Assembly (NCBI RefSeq): GCF_900115245.1 | Contig: NZ_FOVT01000020.1 | Location: forward strand, 1 to 64,000 | DNA length: 64,000 bases | From: Mesorhizobium sp. NFR06 | GTDB taxonomy: Bacteria > Pseudomonadota > Alphaproteobacteria > Rhizobiales > Rhizobiaceae | Reading direction: 5' to 3' | Shown here: one piece after another, positions 52,281 through 61,059 of the stretch | Layout: each line of letters opens with the position of its first letter | Position numbering within the stretch: the first letter of the stretch is position 1 | Program-made: the position numbers and the translations under genes | Notes under the pieces: generated by a model | Told to the model about the DNA's origin: nothing | The model's database searches: none | Seen by the model: the letters and a program-made list of their open reading frames with translations, nothing else

Positions 52281-52967
52281 ATGTACGTTCTGCATATCGC
52301 CAACAAGAACTATTCGTCCTGGTCGCTGCGGCCTTGGCTGCTGATGCGTGTCCTCGATATTCCCTTCGAGGAGCGGCTGACGCCGTTCCCGACCGGACCG
52401 AGCTTCAGCCTCTTTCGGTCGTTCTCGCCCAATGGCCGCGTGCCGTGCCTGGTCGATGACGGCTGGGCGGTCTGGGATTCGCTGTCGATCGTCGAATATC
52501 TTGCCGAACGCCATCAAGGCGTCTGGCCGGCGGACGCCAAGGCGCGCGCCTGGGCGCGTTCGGCCGCCGCCGAGATGCATTCCAGCTTCACCGCCCTGCG
52601 CAATGACTGCCCGATGAGCTGCGGCGTGCGCGTTGAGCTGGCACCGATGTCCGATGCGCTGAAGCACGACATCTTCCGCATGGGAGACTTGTGGAACGAT
52701 GGCCTTGCGCGCTTTGGCGGGCCGTTCCTGACCGGCGCCCGCTTCAGCGCGATCGACGCCTTCTTCGCCCCCGTTGCGTTCAGGGCGCAGTCCTATGGCC
52801 TGGCTTTCGAGGGTGCGGCCGCTGCCTATCCGAAGCGGCTGCTCGACCTGCCGGCCATGCGCGAATGGTACGCGGCCGGGCTTGCCGAGACGTGGCGTGA
52901 GCCGGGCCACGAGGCGGAAGTCAGTGCGGTCGGCACCATCGTCGAGGATTTGCGAGCAAGAGCGTAG
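52281..52967 (+). CDS. Glutathione S-transferase
   Basis: A 228-residue cytosolic GST. The N-terminal thioredoxin-like domain starts YVLHIANKNYSSWSLRPWLL, where Ser/Tyr near the start is catalytic, and contains GRVPCLVDDGWAVWDSLSI (cis-Pro and glutathione-binding Asp-Ser). The C-terminal helical domain follows. It starts 15 bases after rarD, so they could be co-transcribed. Confidence 0.92.
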   Translation: MYVLHIANKNYSSWSLRPWLLMRVLDIPFEERLTPFPTGPSFSLFRSFSPNGRVPCLVDDGWAVWDSLSIVEYLAERHQGVWPADAKARAWARSAAAEMHSSFTALRNDCPMSCGVRVELAPMSDALKHDIFRMGDLWNDGLARFGGPFLTGARFSAIDAFFAPVAFRAQSYGLAFEGAAAAYPKRLLDLPAMREWYAAGLAETWREPGHEAEVSAVGTIVEDLRARA

Positions 52968-52969
52968 CG

Positions 52970-53965
52970 CTACACCCGCCCGAGCCGCCGCACGAACATA
53001 TAGACGATGCCGGCGATGACGACCGAAATCGCCGTCACCACCCAAAAACCCATCGGCGTGTCGACCAGCGGCAGCCCGCCGACATTCATGCCGAACAGGC
53101 CCGAGATGATGGTCATCGGCAGCAGCACCGCCGTCATGACGGAGAGGACGTAGAGCAGCTGGTTCGACCGCTCGGTCAGCTTGGCCATCAGCTCGTCCTG
53201 CAACAGGCGCGTGCGCGCCTGCAATTGCTCGCCGTCGTGATGCAGCGTGTGCGCCCGGTGCGAAAGCCGTGCGGCCATCTCGTTGATCGGGTCCGGCAGC
53301 TCGTCGCGATGCGAGTGGTCGAGATGGCGGAAGAGGTTGGTGAGCGTCGCCATCTGCCGGTGGATGATCACCAACTGCCGGCGTGCGTCGACCAGCGCCT
53401 GCCGCTCGCTATGCCATGCGTCTACGACGATGCGGTCCTCGATGCCGTCGAGCGTGTCGCCCATCTTGTCGAGCTCGACCGCCATGCCGTCGAGCGATTG
53501 GCCCATCACCGCCTCGATCAGCTCGGCCGGCGTGCGGAATTTGCGCGCGCCGCTCTCCACCTGCTTGCGGATCTTGTCGACCGATTCCAGCGGCTGCTTG
53601 CGGGCGCCGACCAGCATCTTGTCGTTGAAGGCGAAGCGGAAATGGGTGAGCCCGCGCGCCTCCGCGAAATCGTGCCTGAGGTCGGGCAGGTCGCCATAGA
53701 GGAAGTCGTCCTCGAAATCTATCTGGCAGCCGTGGCTGGGCGACAGGAAGGCGTCGCGCACCGACGCCGGCAGGGCCTGCTCGGCGCCGATCTCCTGGCG
53801 TGCGCGCAGGTCGGTGATTTGGTAGCTTCGCCAGGTCCAGTGCGCCTCGGCAGGATCCTTGGTGCGGGAACCATCGGCCTTGAAATGGTAGATGAAGAAC
53901 AGCCCGTGCTCGTCCGGCAGGTAGGGCGAGAGGTCGGTCCCTTCGGCGGGGAGGGAGATGTTCAT
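52970..53965 (-). CDS. zntB: CorA/ZntB-family divalent metal transporter
   Basis: A 331-residue protein. The large cytoplasmic domain precedes two C-terminal membrane segments, with the gate motif GLFGMNVGG between them (GMN). Family members move Zn2+ or Mg2+; the N-terminal domain resembles ZntB more than CorA. ATG 53965 begins the conserved part; the frame extends upstream without homology. Confidence 0.9.
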   Translation of the reverse strand: MNISLPAEGTDLSPYLPDEHGLFFIYHFKADGSRTKDPAEAHWTWRSYQITDLRARQEIGAEQALPASVRDAFLSPSHGCQIDFEDDFLYGDLPDLRHDFAEARGLTHFRFAFNDKMLVGARKQPLESVDKIRKQVESGARKFRTPAELIEAVMGQSLDGMAVELDKMGDTLDGIEDRIVVDAWHSERQALVDARRQLVIIHRQMATLTNLFRHLDHSHRDELPDPINEMAARLSHRAHTLHHDGEQLQARTRLLQDELMAKLTERSNQLLYVLSVMTAVLLPMTIISGLFGMNVGGLPLVDTPMGFWVVTAISVVIAGIVYMFVRRLGRV

Positions 53966-54211
53966 GGCGGCTTCGCCGGCTCTTGATGCAGTCGGGGTCG
54001 CGGGGGGCGGCCAGGCAGCGTTTCTAGCATGCGCGACCCGTTTGCGTGCGACACTTCGATGACGGCCGGCGCCCGGGCGGTCCATATCCTGATTTCGTGA
54101 ATCCCAAAATTCTTCCGCGCTCCGGGAATAAAGCCCGGGCCGTCCGGGTCTTGCTGTGTAGCGAGGCCATCCTCCAAGGCACGCAGCAACCAACCCGGAA
54201 GGAACACCCAC

Positions 54212-54418
54212 ATGAACATGATCGTCTTCGCCGCGGCCGCCATCCTCGTCGCCACCGGCGGCGCCTTCGCCGGCAGCGACCACTTCACCGCGACGAATGC
54301 CGGCCAGCAGGCCGCCGCCGCCACCACCGCTTCGATCGCCAAGCCCGAAACGGCCCGCCGCGACGCGGCGGCCAAGTCTGCTGCGGAAGAGCCCGGCCAG
54401 GGCATCTGGGGTCGCTGA
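54212..54418 (+). CDS. DUF680 small secreted protein
   Basis: A 68-residue protein with a signal peptide (AAAAILVATGGAFAGSDHF) and a short polar tail ending EPGQGIWGR. This pattern, including the closing GQGIWG, is typical of the DUF680 family of mesorhizobia. GGAAGGAA lies upstream of ATG. Function is unknown. Confidence 0.82.
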   Translation: MNMIVFAAAAILVATGGAFAGSDHFTATNAGQQAAAATTASIAKPETARRDAAAKSAAEEPGQGIWGR

Positions 54419-54435
54419 CCATGGGTCAGAACCGC

Positions 54436-54497
54436 AGGTCCTGATCCCGGTGGGACTCAAGGTCCTCCCCAGGAGTCAGGACAGAGGTCCTGATCCC
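54436..54497. repeat. Direct repeat with hairpin downstream of the DUF680 gene
   Basis: AGGTCCTGATCCC occurs at 54436–54448 and 54485–54497. The second copy pairs with TCAGGAC (54476–54482) to form a hairpin with a 4-base loop. It may be a terminator or a degenerate repeat. Confidence 0.45.
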
Positions 54498-54551
54498 AAT
54501 GAGGGCCGGCTCCGGTTTCCGCAGCCGTCGGAGGCCCTCCGCCATATCCGC

Positions 54552-54591
54552 GCATGTCACCCTGCGCAGCGGTTTCGGGGCAACGACATGC
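54552..54591. repeat. GCATGTCG palindromic repeat, copy 5
   Basis: GCATGTC ... GACATGC arms with an internal CTGCGCAGCGG segment that matches the cores of the copies at 21671 and 25212 (in reverse orientation). It lies upstream of the MBL gene. Confidence 0.7.
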
Positions 54592-54655
54592 GGCAAACCA
54601 ATGAACTGCCGCCTGAAACCTGCAGCAACCCGCAAGCCATTAGAGGAGATTTCTG

Positions 54656-55627
54656 ATGTTCAATATGACGCGTCGCATGGTGCTCGGATCCGCCGCCGCG
54701 GCGGCCGCCTTCGGCATTGCCGGCAAGCTCGAATTCGCGCCGGCCGCTCACGCCGAGACCCCGGTCGAGCCGCTGGTCGGCTTCTACAAATACAAGGTCG
54801 GCTCGCTCGAGGTCACCGCCGTCTATGACGGCATCTGGCGCAAGCCGCACGATCCGGCCTTCATCAAGGACGTGTCGGTCGACGACACCAAGGCAGCGCT
54901 CGCCAAGGCGGGGCTGACCACCGAATTCATGCCGATCCCGCTCACCGTCGTCGTTCTCAAGATGAACGGCCGTACCATCATGATGGATGCCGGCTCGGGC
55001 GTCGGCCAGTGGCAGGCCAACGCCACGCATCTGCCGGCCAACATGAAGGCCGCCGGCATCGACTACAAGTCGATCGACGCCATCATGATCTCGCACTTCC
55101 ACCCGGACCACGTCTGGGGCCTGATAGAGAAGGGCACCAACGACCCGGTGTTCCCCAATGCCGAGCTGATCGTCAACGCCACCGAATACAATTGGTGGAC
55201 CGATCCGAGCCGGCTCGCCAAGCTGCCCGAGGGCCGCAAGCCGGCGGGCAAGCGCATCGCCGAAAACTTCCCGAAATGGAAGAACTGGAAGCTGGTCGAT
55301 GACGGCACCGAAGCTGTGCCCGGCATCCGCCTCATGGCGGCGCCCGGCCACACGCCCGGCCATTCCGTCTACCATGTCGACGCCGGCTCCGAGCAGTTCC
55401 TCGTCTCGGCCGACACCATGTACGTGCCGGCGCTGCTTGCTCCGCATCCCGAATGGCAGGGCAGCTACGACCAGGACGGACCGATGGCGATCACGACGCG
55501 CCACAAGATCATCGACCAGGTGATTGCCGACAATGTCCGCATCTGCGGCTCGCACTTCCCGTTCCCGGGCACAGGCAGCTTCGTCAAGGACGGCAACGCC
55601 TACGCCTTCACCCCAACCGAGATCTGA
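54656..55627 (+). CDS. Periplasmic MBL-fold metallo-hydrolase
   Basis: A 323-residue metallo-beta-lactamase-fold hydrolase exported through a signal with a TRRMVLGSAAAAAA start, suggestive of the Tat route. Metal ligands: ISHFHPDHVWG (HxHxDH), APGHTPGHS and SADTMYVP, with a final SHFPFPGTGS. AGAGGAG lies upstream of ATG. The substrate is unknown; relatives include lactonases and arylsulfatase-like hydrolases. Confidence 0.9.
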   Translation: MFNMTRRMVLGSAAAAAAFGIAGKLEFAPAAHAETPVEPLVGFYKYKVGSLEVTAVYDGIWRKPHDPAFIKDVSVDDTKAALAKAGLTTEFMPIPLTVVVLKMNGRTIMMDAGSGVGQWQANATHLPANMKAAGIDYKSIDAIMISHFHPDHVWGLIEKGTNDPVFPNAELIVNATEYNWWTDPSRLAKLPEGRKPAGKRIAENFPKWKNWKLVDDGTEAVPGIRLMAAPGHTPGHSVYHVDAGSEQFLVSADTMYVPALLAPHPEWQGSYDQDGPMAITTRHKIIDQVIADNVRICGSHFPFPGTGSFVKDGNAYAFTPTEI

Positions 55628-55676
55628 CCGGAAAATCCGATCTGAATCAGATCCTGACGAGAAAGCGACAACTCCA

Positions 55677-56138
55677 ATGAAACACGCACTTTTCGCGGTG
55701 CTCGGCGCCATTGCGGTCTTGACCGCGGCCCCGATCGCCATTGCCGTTCCGGCCTATGCCGTGGACGACATCGAGGGCGCCGACGCGCCCGACCTGACCG
55801 CCGTCAAGGCCAAGATCGAAGCCAAGGACTACAAGGGCGCGCTGGCCGACCTGCGCGACCTCGCGCAGGACACTCAGCAGGCCGATGTCTACAATCTGCT
55901 CGGCTTCACGCTGCGCAAGACCGGCGACTACCAGACCTCGCTGACCTACTACACCAAGGCGCTGGAGCTTAAGCCCGACCATAAGGCGGCGCATGAATAT
56001 CTGGGCGAGCTCTATGTCGAGACCGGCGACATGGCCAAGGCCAATGACCAGCTCGCCTCGCTGCAAAAGCTTTGCCCGGCGGGCTGCGAGGAGCTTTCCG
56101 ACCTCAAGCAGGCGATTGACACCAAGGTGACGAAGTAG
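55677..56138 (+). CDS. TPR-repeat secreted protein
   Basis: A 153-residue protein with a signal peptide (residues ~1–28, ending VPAYA) and two to three tetratricopeptide repeats (DVYNLLGFTLRKTGDYQTSL, then HKAAHEYLGELYVETGDMAK). CPAGC near the C-terminus may form a disulfide. It lies 49 bases after the MBL gene on the same strand and could be its partner in the periplasm. Confidence 0.87.
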   Translation: MKHALFAVLGAIAVLTAAPIAIAVPAYAVDDIEGADAPDLTAVKAKIEAKDYKGALADLRDLAQDTQQADVYNLLGFTLRKTGDYQTSLTYYTKALELKPDHKAAHEYLGELYVETGDMAKANDQLASLQKLCPAGCEELSDLKQAIDTKVTK

Positions 56139-56373
56139 GCGGCCCGTTTCCTCGCCCCCACAAAGTGGGGGAGAGGTGGACGCGAAGCGGCCGGAGAGGG
56201 GGACCTGGCGCCGACCTTGCCCCCATGAGCACTGAATTTTTGGGCGCCACGGCGGCAGCGCCCGAAAACCGGAGCCGGCGTTCCTCTCCCTCGCGCCGGC
56301 TCCGACCTATTCAACCTCAACGCGCGTCCATCGGGGCGCGACGCTGCCTGTTTCCAGCAAATGGAGCGGACCC

Positions 56374-56856
56374 ATGACACCGACCGAACTCGCCGGGAAG
56401 CTGCGCGCCAGGGACGTGGCCTTGCTTGCCGGCCGGCTGCTTTTGTCCCTGATCTTCGTGCATGAGGGGCTGGAGCTGGCGACCCATTTCGAGGGCGCCC
56501 AGAAGGCGATGGCAGCACTCGGCGTCGGCACGCCGCTGCTTGTCGCCACCATTGCACTGCAGCTTGGCGCCGGCCTGTCGGTGGCGCTCGGCATACTGGC
56601 GCGGCTGGGCGCGATCGGGCTCGGCTTGTTCTGCCTGATGACGGCCGGCCTCTTCCACACCAATTTTGCCAGCCAGAACGAACTGCTGCATTTCGAGAAG
56701 GACCTCGCCATCGCCGGCGGCATGTTCATCCTGGCGCTGAGCGGGGCGGGCAGGCTGGCGGTGGATCGGGTGTTGGCCGGATTCGCCAGGGGTCCCAAGA
56801 TTGATCCGCCCGTCGAGCAGCATCTGTCGGTGGGGGAGGCGAACCTGCCCCTTTGA
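56374..56856 (+). CDS. DoxX-family membrane protein
   Basis: A 160-residue protein with four predicted membrane helices and the DoxX features LAGRLLLSLIFVHEGLEL and NELLHFEKDLAIAGGMF. Members are linked to redox metabolism in some bacteria. Its function here is unknown. Confidence 0.85.
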   Translation: MTPTELAGKLRARDVALLAGRLLLSLIFVHEGLELATHFEGAQKAMAALGVGTPLLVATIALQLGAGLSVALGILARLGAIGLGLFCLMTAGLFHTNFASQNELLHFEKDLAIAGGMFILALSGAGRLAVDRVLAGFARGPKIDPPVEQHLSVGEANLPL

Positions 56857-56874
56857 CGGGCGTCGCCACTCCTC

Positions 56875-57657
56875 TCACAATACACTCGTGATCCCGCCAT
56901 CCACGAGCAGCGTCTGCCCCGTCACGAAGCTCGCGGCGTCCGACGCCAGGAACACCGCGGCGCCCGCAAGTTCCTCCACGTCGCCCCAACGCCGCATCGG
57001 CGTGCGGCCGGTGAGCCAGGTCGAGAATGTCTCGTCGGCGACCAGGGCGGCGTTGAGCTCGGTCTTGAAATAACCCGGCGCGATGGCGTTGACACGCACG
57101 CCGTACTGGCCCCATTCGCCGGCCATCGACTTGGTCAGCATGGTGATGGCGCCCTTGCTCGCCGCGTAAGGCGCGATCGAGGGGCGGGCGAGCGCGCTCT
57201 GCACCGAGGAGACGTTGATGATGACGCCCTTGCGGCGCGCGATCATGCCCTTCACGGCAGCGCGGCTCACCTTGAACACGCCGTCGAGATTGGTCGCCAT
57301 CAGCGCGTCCCAGTCGGCGTCGCTGAACGTTTCCAGCGGCGCGCGGCGCTGGATGCCGGCATTGTTGACCAGGATGTCGATGGGCCCGATGCCGGCTTCC
57401 GCAGCCGCGATTGCCTGCTCGACCGACTGCGTATCGGTCACGTCGATCACCGATTCCGCGATGGTGTGGCCCTCGGCGCGCAAGCGATCGCCGGCCGCCT
57501 TCAACTCCTGCGCCTTGCGGCCGCCGATGGTGACGCGTGCGCCGGCGCCGGCCAGCGCTTCGGCGAAGGCGAGGCCCAGGCCGCGGCTGGCGCCGGTGAT
57601 GAAGGCATGCCTGCCTTCGAGGCCGAACAGGCGGCCGAGATAATCAGTCGAATGCAA
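56875..57657 (-). CDS. SDR-family dehydrogenase (gluconate 5-dehydrogenase-like)
   Basis: A 260-residue classical short-chain dehydrogenase. The NAD-binding motif is TGASRGLG, the NNAG motif is VNNAGIQRR, and the catalytic Ser–Tyr–Lys appear as NVSSVQSA and PYAASKGAI. It resembles gluconate 5-dehydrogenases. Its putative TTG start at 57657 overlaps the stop of a degraded alcohol dehydrogenase. Confidence 0.9.
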   Translation of the reverse strand: MHSTDYLGRLFGLEGRHAFITGASRGLGLAFAEALAGAGARVTIGGRKAQELKAAGDRLRAEGHTIAESVIDVTDTQSVEQAIAAAEAGIGPIDILVNNAGIQRRAPLETFSDADWDALMATNLDGVFKVSRAAVKGMIARRKGVIINVSSVQSALARPSIAPYAASKGAITMLTKSMAGEWGQYGVRVNAIAPGYFKTELNAALVADETFSTWLTGRTPMRRWGDVEELAGAAVFLASDAASFVTGQTLLVDGGITSVL

Positions 57658-57871
57658 TTTGCACCTTCATCGATTTGTCGCTCGCCGGCTCGAAGACTTT
57701 TCGAGCCGCGGCGATCGGCGGCCTGTCGCCGGGCAGCGGGGCAACATCGATCCGTGCCGGCCGATCAGGTCGACGGCCAGGGGTGAATTGCGTGTCGAAG
57801 CGGAAGCTGCCCTTCAATTGGATTTCCTTGCTGACGATCATCGAGGCCGAAAGCCCGCCGTCGCGCCTTGT
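57644..57871 (-). pseudogene. Remnant of L-idonate 5-dehydrogenase-like alcohol dehydrogenase
   Basis: The frame encodes a fragment resembling the C-terminus of zinc alcohol dehydrogenases: MIVSKEIQLKGSFRFD, then RIDVAPLPG and ASDKSMKVQIAFD. The middle (TPGRRPDRPA) does not match, consistent with small frameshifts or deletions. The upstream catalytic and NAD domains are missing. In relatives idonate dehydrogenase is often next to a gluconate 5-dehydrogenase, which supports decay of a once paired system. Confidence 0.75.
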
Positions 57872-58074
57872 CGGAAATTTTCTCGCCCACAGCTAGCAGG
57901 AAAGTCGTGGCCATGCACGACATGCTGAGCGAAGTGCCCGCCCGCGTGCGCACGGCTGTCGAACGACGGGCTCGGTCCTTGAGCGCGCGCCGTTGGCGAT
58001 CTGGATTGGTCTCCTAAGGCCTTGTGGCCATTTTGTCTAAAGACGATGTTCCTGCGATTGGCGCCGGCTTGCGA
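57872..58074. other. Non-coding gap beside the pseudogene
   Basis: About 200 bases with no supported gene. The stretch next to the remnant may be decayed dehydrogenase sequence, but no clear homology could be seen. Confidence 0.4.
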
Positions 58075-58845
58075 TCACTCGCCCGCGATGCGCTTGTGCA
58101 CGCGCCCCAGGCTCTCGGCAAAGGCATCGAACGTGCCGCGCTCGCTCAACTCGCGCAGCACCTGCTCGTTGATGCCGCCGCGCGTCGCATAGTCCTGCGA
58201 AAGATGCATGAAATCTTCGTCCGGCGCCGTGTCCGGCGCGTTGGCCAACGCCTTGTAGATGCTGGCGATGTAGGCGCGTGCCTTGTCGCTCGAAACACCT
58301 TGGCTCCGCACCCACGCGTGGATCGTGTCGAGATATTTGAAATAGCTGGCATAGGTGGCGGTGACGACGCTGAGCGCGTCGAACTCGTCCTGATCCTCGA
58401 CCTCGATCACGCCGCCCAGCCTACCGAAGAAGGCCGTCACGATCGGGTCCGGCGGACAGATGATCGTCGCGCCCTGCAAGCGGGCGATCATCGGCATGGG
58501 CAGGGCTTTCGTCACCTGTGTCGCCGGCGCGACAAGCGCGGCGATCTCCCCGCGCGATATCGTGGCGATCAGGCTGACGACATGATGGTCCGGCCGGAAC
58601 CGCAATTCCCGCAGCACTTCGCGCGCGATCTGCGGCCGCACCGCGAGCATGACGGTGTCGGATTGGTCGAGCACCGCCTGGTTGTCGGCGGCAATGCGCA
58701 CATCCGGGAAGCGCGCGGCGAGGTCGGCCGCGATCGCCTCGTTGCGCGGCGAGATCACCACTGGCGTCGTCTCGCCCGGCAGCGATTTCAACCCGGTGAC
58801 GATCGCCGAGCTCAACGCGCCCGTGCCGACAAAGCCAAGTTTCAT
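58075..58845 (-). CDS. ProC-like NAD(P)-dependent oxidoreductase
   Basis: A 256-residue reductase with a Rossmann N-terminus (MKLGFVGTGALSSAIVTG) and a C-terminal helical domain. The family is pyrroline-5-carboxylate reductase-like, but the canonical MPNTP stretch is replaced by ALPMPMIARLQGATI and the tail differs. It may act on another imine or be a divergent ProC. ATG 58845 begins the fold; the frame extends to 58956. Confidence 0.8.
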   Translation of the reverse strand: MKLGFVGTGALSSAIVTGLKSLPGETTPVVISPRNEAIAADLAARFPDVRIAADNQAVLDQSDTVMLAVRPQIAREVLRELRFRPDHHVVSLIATISRGEIAALVAPATQVTKALPMPMIARLQGATIICPPDPIVTAFFGRLGGVIEVEDQDEFDALSVVTATYASYFKYLDTIHAWVRSQGVSSDKARAYIASIYKALANAPDTAPDEDFMHLSQDYATRGGINEQVLRELSERGTFDAFAESLGRVHKRIAGE

Positions 58846-58984
58846 AGATGCTCTCGTCCCTGTATTTCGGATCGGCGCGACAATAACGACGGTTCCGTTA
58901 CCGGCAAGGGGAACGATTGGCGCGATCACGGCTCCGAGGTGGTGAGGCTGCAGCACAAGGCGACAGCCTCTCCCTGATGCCCAG

Positions 58985-59275
58985 TTAGCGCTTCGGTCCG
59001 AACCCCGGATAAGGGTTGAGCGGCACGATCGACGCGATGTCCATCATGCCGGCCTCGATCAGCGGCAAGGTGGCGAGATGGCCGCGCACTTCGTTTTCGT
59101 CGGCCGCCTCGAACATCATGCCGCTGCCGGGGACGTCGCCGCGATTCCAGATCTGGCGCACCGCGCCTTGCGCATAAAGCGTCTTGCGCTGTTCGGACTC
59201 GGGTGGCAGCAGCGGCGCAAAATCGGCGTCGCTGAACTTCTGGGTGTTGCGGGTGAGTAGGGCAAAGAACTGCAT
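58985..59275 (-). CDS. YciI-like (YCII) small protein
   Basis: A 96-residue ferredoxin-like-fold protein: MQFFALLTRNTQKFSDADF at the start and ENEVRGHLATLPLIEAGMMD in the middle. Members include dioxygenase- and isomerase-like enzymes. It is divergent from a LysR regulator and could be its target. Confidence 0.8.
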   Translation of the reverse strand: MQFFALLTRNTQKFSDADFAPLLPPESEQRKTLYAQGAVRQIWNRGDVPGSGMMFEAADENEVRGHLATLPLIEAGMMDIASIVPLNPYPGFGPKR

Positions 59276-59390
59276 GGCGATCTCCTTGTGGCCGGTTTCT
59301 GAGGGAGATATCGCGCCGCCTGACCAGACTGTCCAAGACTGATTAGGCTATAGTTGAGACCTTCAGAGTCTTGATCCGTGGAGGCGAAAG

Positions 59391-60281
59391 ATGCTCGACC
59401 TGCGCCAGATAAGATATTTCATCGCCGTCGCCGAGGCCGGCAATGTCGGCCGCGCCGCCGAGCAATTGCACATTTCGCAATCGCCCTTGAGCCGGCAGAT
59501 CATGCAGCTCGAGGAACAGCTCGGCGTCACATTGTTCGAGCGGGCGAAGCAGCGCGTCCATCTCAATGCCGAGGGCAGGGCTTTCCTTGCCGAAGCCCGC
59601 GCGTTGCTTGCCAATGCGGCGCGGCTGGAAGAGCTCGGCCGCAACCTCGCCAGCGGCGCCACAGGCAGTCTGGCCATCGGCTATGTTGAGGGCGCGGTGC
59701 ATGCCGGGCTGGTCGCGACCATGCTGAAGGATTTCCGCCGCGCGCGGCCGGATTTCCATCTGCAGCTGCGCAGCCGTCGCACGGCGGCGCAGTTCGAGGA
59801 TCTGAGGCAGCGCGTGCTCGACCTCGGTTTCGTCTATGCGCCGGCGCCGGAGGGCGATCCGGATCTTGAGAGCGAGCTGGTGCGGCGCGAGCCGCTGGTT
59901 CTGGCAATCCCCGAGGGCGATCCGCTGGTCGATGTAGCCGACATCGCGCCGGGCCAGCTCGACGGGCGCGTCTGGATCACCGTCGTGCGCCAGCCCGGCG
60001 ACACCAACCGAGCGCAGTTCCTGGCGGCCTGCGCCGAATCCGGCTTCGTTCCTGATATCGTTTACGAGACGGCCGATCCCTTGACCTCGCTCGGCTTGGT
60101 CAGCGCCGGCCTCGGCCTGGCGACGGTGCAGGAAAGCCTGCGAAGCGCGGCACCCCCCGGCGTGATCTTCCGCGACCTGCCGTGGTTCAAGCGCAGCGTG
60201 TCGATCCATCTCGCCTGGCGGAAGAATGACCGGCGGGCAGTGATTGGGGATTTGAGGAGGGCAGCAGGCAGTAGGCAGTAG
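59391..60281 (+). CDS. LysR-family regulator
   Basis: A 296-residue regulator with the helix-turn-helix at about residues 3–62 (LDLRQIRYFIAVAEAGNVGR, HISQSPLSRQI). The type resembles regulators of aromatic or acid degradation genes such as CatM/BenM relatives. It is divergent from the YCII gene. Its last codons and stop (AGSRQ-stop) are encoded by a tandem GCAGTAG repeat, so its tail has been altered. Confidence 0.9.
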   Translation: MLDLRQIRYFIAVAEAGNVGRAAEQLHISQSPLSRQIMQLEEQLGVTLFERAKQRVHLNAEGRAFLAEARALLANAARLEELGRNLASGATGSLAIGYVEGAVHAGLVATMLKDFRRARPDFHLQLRSRRTAAQFEDLRQRVLDLGFVYAPAPEGDPDLESELVRREPLVLAIPEGDPLVDVADIAPGQLDGRVWITVVRQPGDTNRAQFLAACAESGFVPDIVYETADPLTSLGLVSAGLGLATVQESLRSAAPPGVIFRDLPWFKRSVSIHLAWRKNDRRAVIGDLRRAAGSRQ

Positions 60282-60330
60282 GCAGTAGGTGCTCTTTCCT
60301 ATTTGCCTACTGCCCGATCCCTACTGCCTA
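60262..60330. repeat. GCAGTAG heptamer repeat with inverted partners
   Basis: GCAGTAG occurs three times in tandem (60268–60288), and CTACTGC occurs twice downstream (60308–60327). The two sets can pair. The stops of the convergent LysR and LOG genes both lie in these copies. It may also serve as a bidirectional terminator. Confidence 0.8.
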
Positions 60331-60939
60331 CATCTTGTCTATCACCGCCCGCACCCCCTCGGTCGGCGCGTCGACCGACGAGCCGGCCACCATGATGGCG
60401 GCGACGATTGCCGCGGGGTCGTTGACCACTAGCGGCTTCACCCGGTGCGCGGTGTGGATGAAGCCTTCCCCCGACATGTGCTCGAGGAGCGCCATCATCG
60501 GGTCCCAGAATCCCTTTACATTGGCAAAGACGATCGGCTTGCGATGATGGCCGAGCTGCGCCCAGGTCATGATCTCGACGATTTCCTCCACCGTGCCGAT
60601 GCCGCCGGGCAGCGCCACAAAGGCGTCGGATTTTTCGAACATGCTGTGCTTGCGCTCGTGCATGTTGTCGGTGATCAAAAGCTCGTCGAGCTTGTCGAGG
60701 GCAGTCTCGGTCGCCTCCTTGTTGATCAGGAAGCGCGGGATGATGCCGGTGACCTTGCCGCCGGCCTTGAGCGCGCCGTCGGCGACAGCGCCCATGATAC
60801 CCTTGGTGCCGCCGCCATAGATCAGGCGCAACCCGGATTTGGCAAGCGAGCGGCCGAGTATGTGGCCGGCCTTGATATAGGCCTCGTCGCGGCCCGGAGA
60901 CGAGCCGCAATAGACGCAGACGGATCGAATCGTGTTCAT
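60328..60939 (-). CDS. LOG family phosphoribohydrolase
   Basis: A 203-residue LOG/TIGR00730 protein that releases a nucleobase or cytokinin base from its nucleoside 5'-monophosphate. The motif PGGIGTVEEIVEIMTW contains the active-site Glu, and GGGTKGIMGAVADGAL is the phosphate-binding part. Its stop codon lies in the GCAGTAG repeat. Confidence 0.93.
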   Translation of the reverse strand: MNTIRSVCVYCGSSPGRDEAYIKAGHILGRSLAKSGLRLIYGGGTKGIMGAVADGALKAGGKVTGIIPRFLINKEATETALDKLDELLITDNMHERKHSMFEKSDAFVALPGGIGTVEEIVEIMTWAQLGHHRKPIVFANVKGFWDPMMALLEHMSGEGFIHTAHRVKPLVVNDPAAIVAAIMVAGSSVDAPTEGVRAVIDKM

Positions 60940-61059
60940 GACGATGATTGGTGATGGGGACGGTTGGCCGGGTCAAGCCCGCGGACGGGCTTTTTCTTGT
61001 GAGCTTGGAGAAAACACGCTAGACCGAGCGTTAGGTGGCTAAGGGGGCAATACAGAGTT

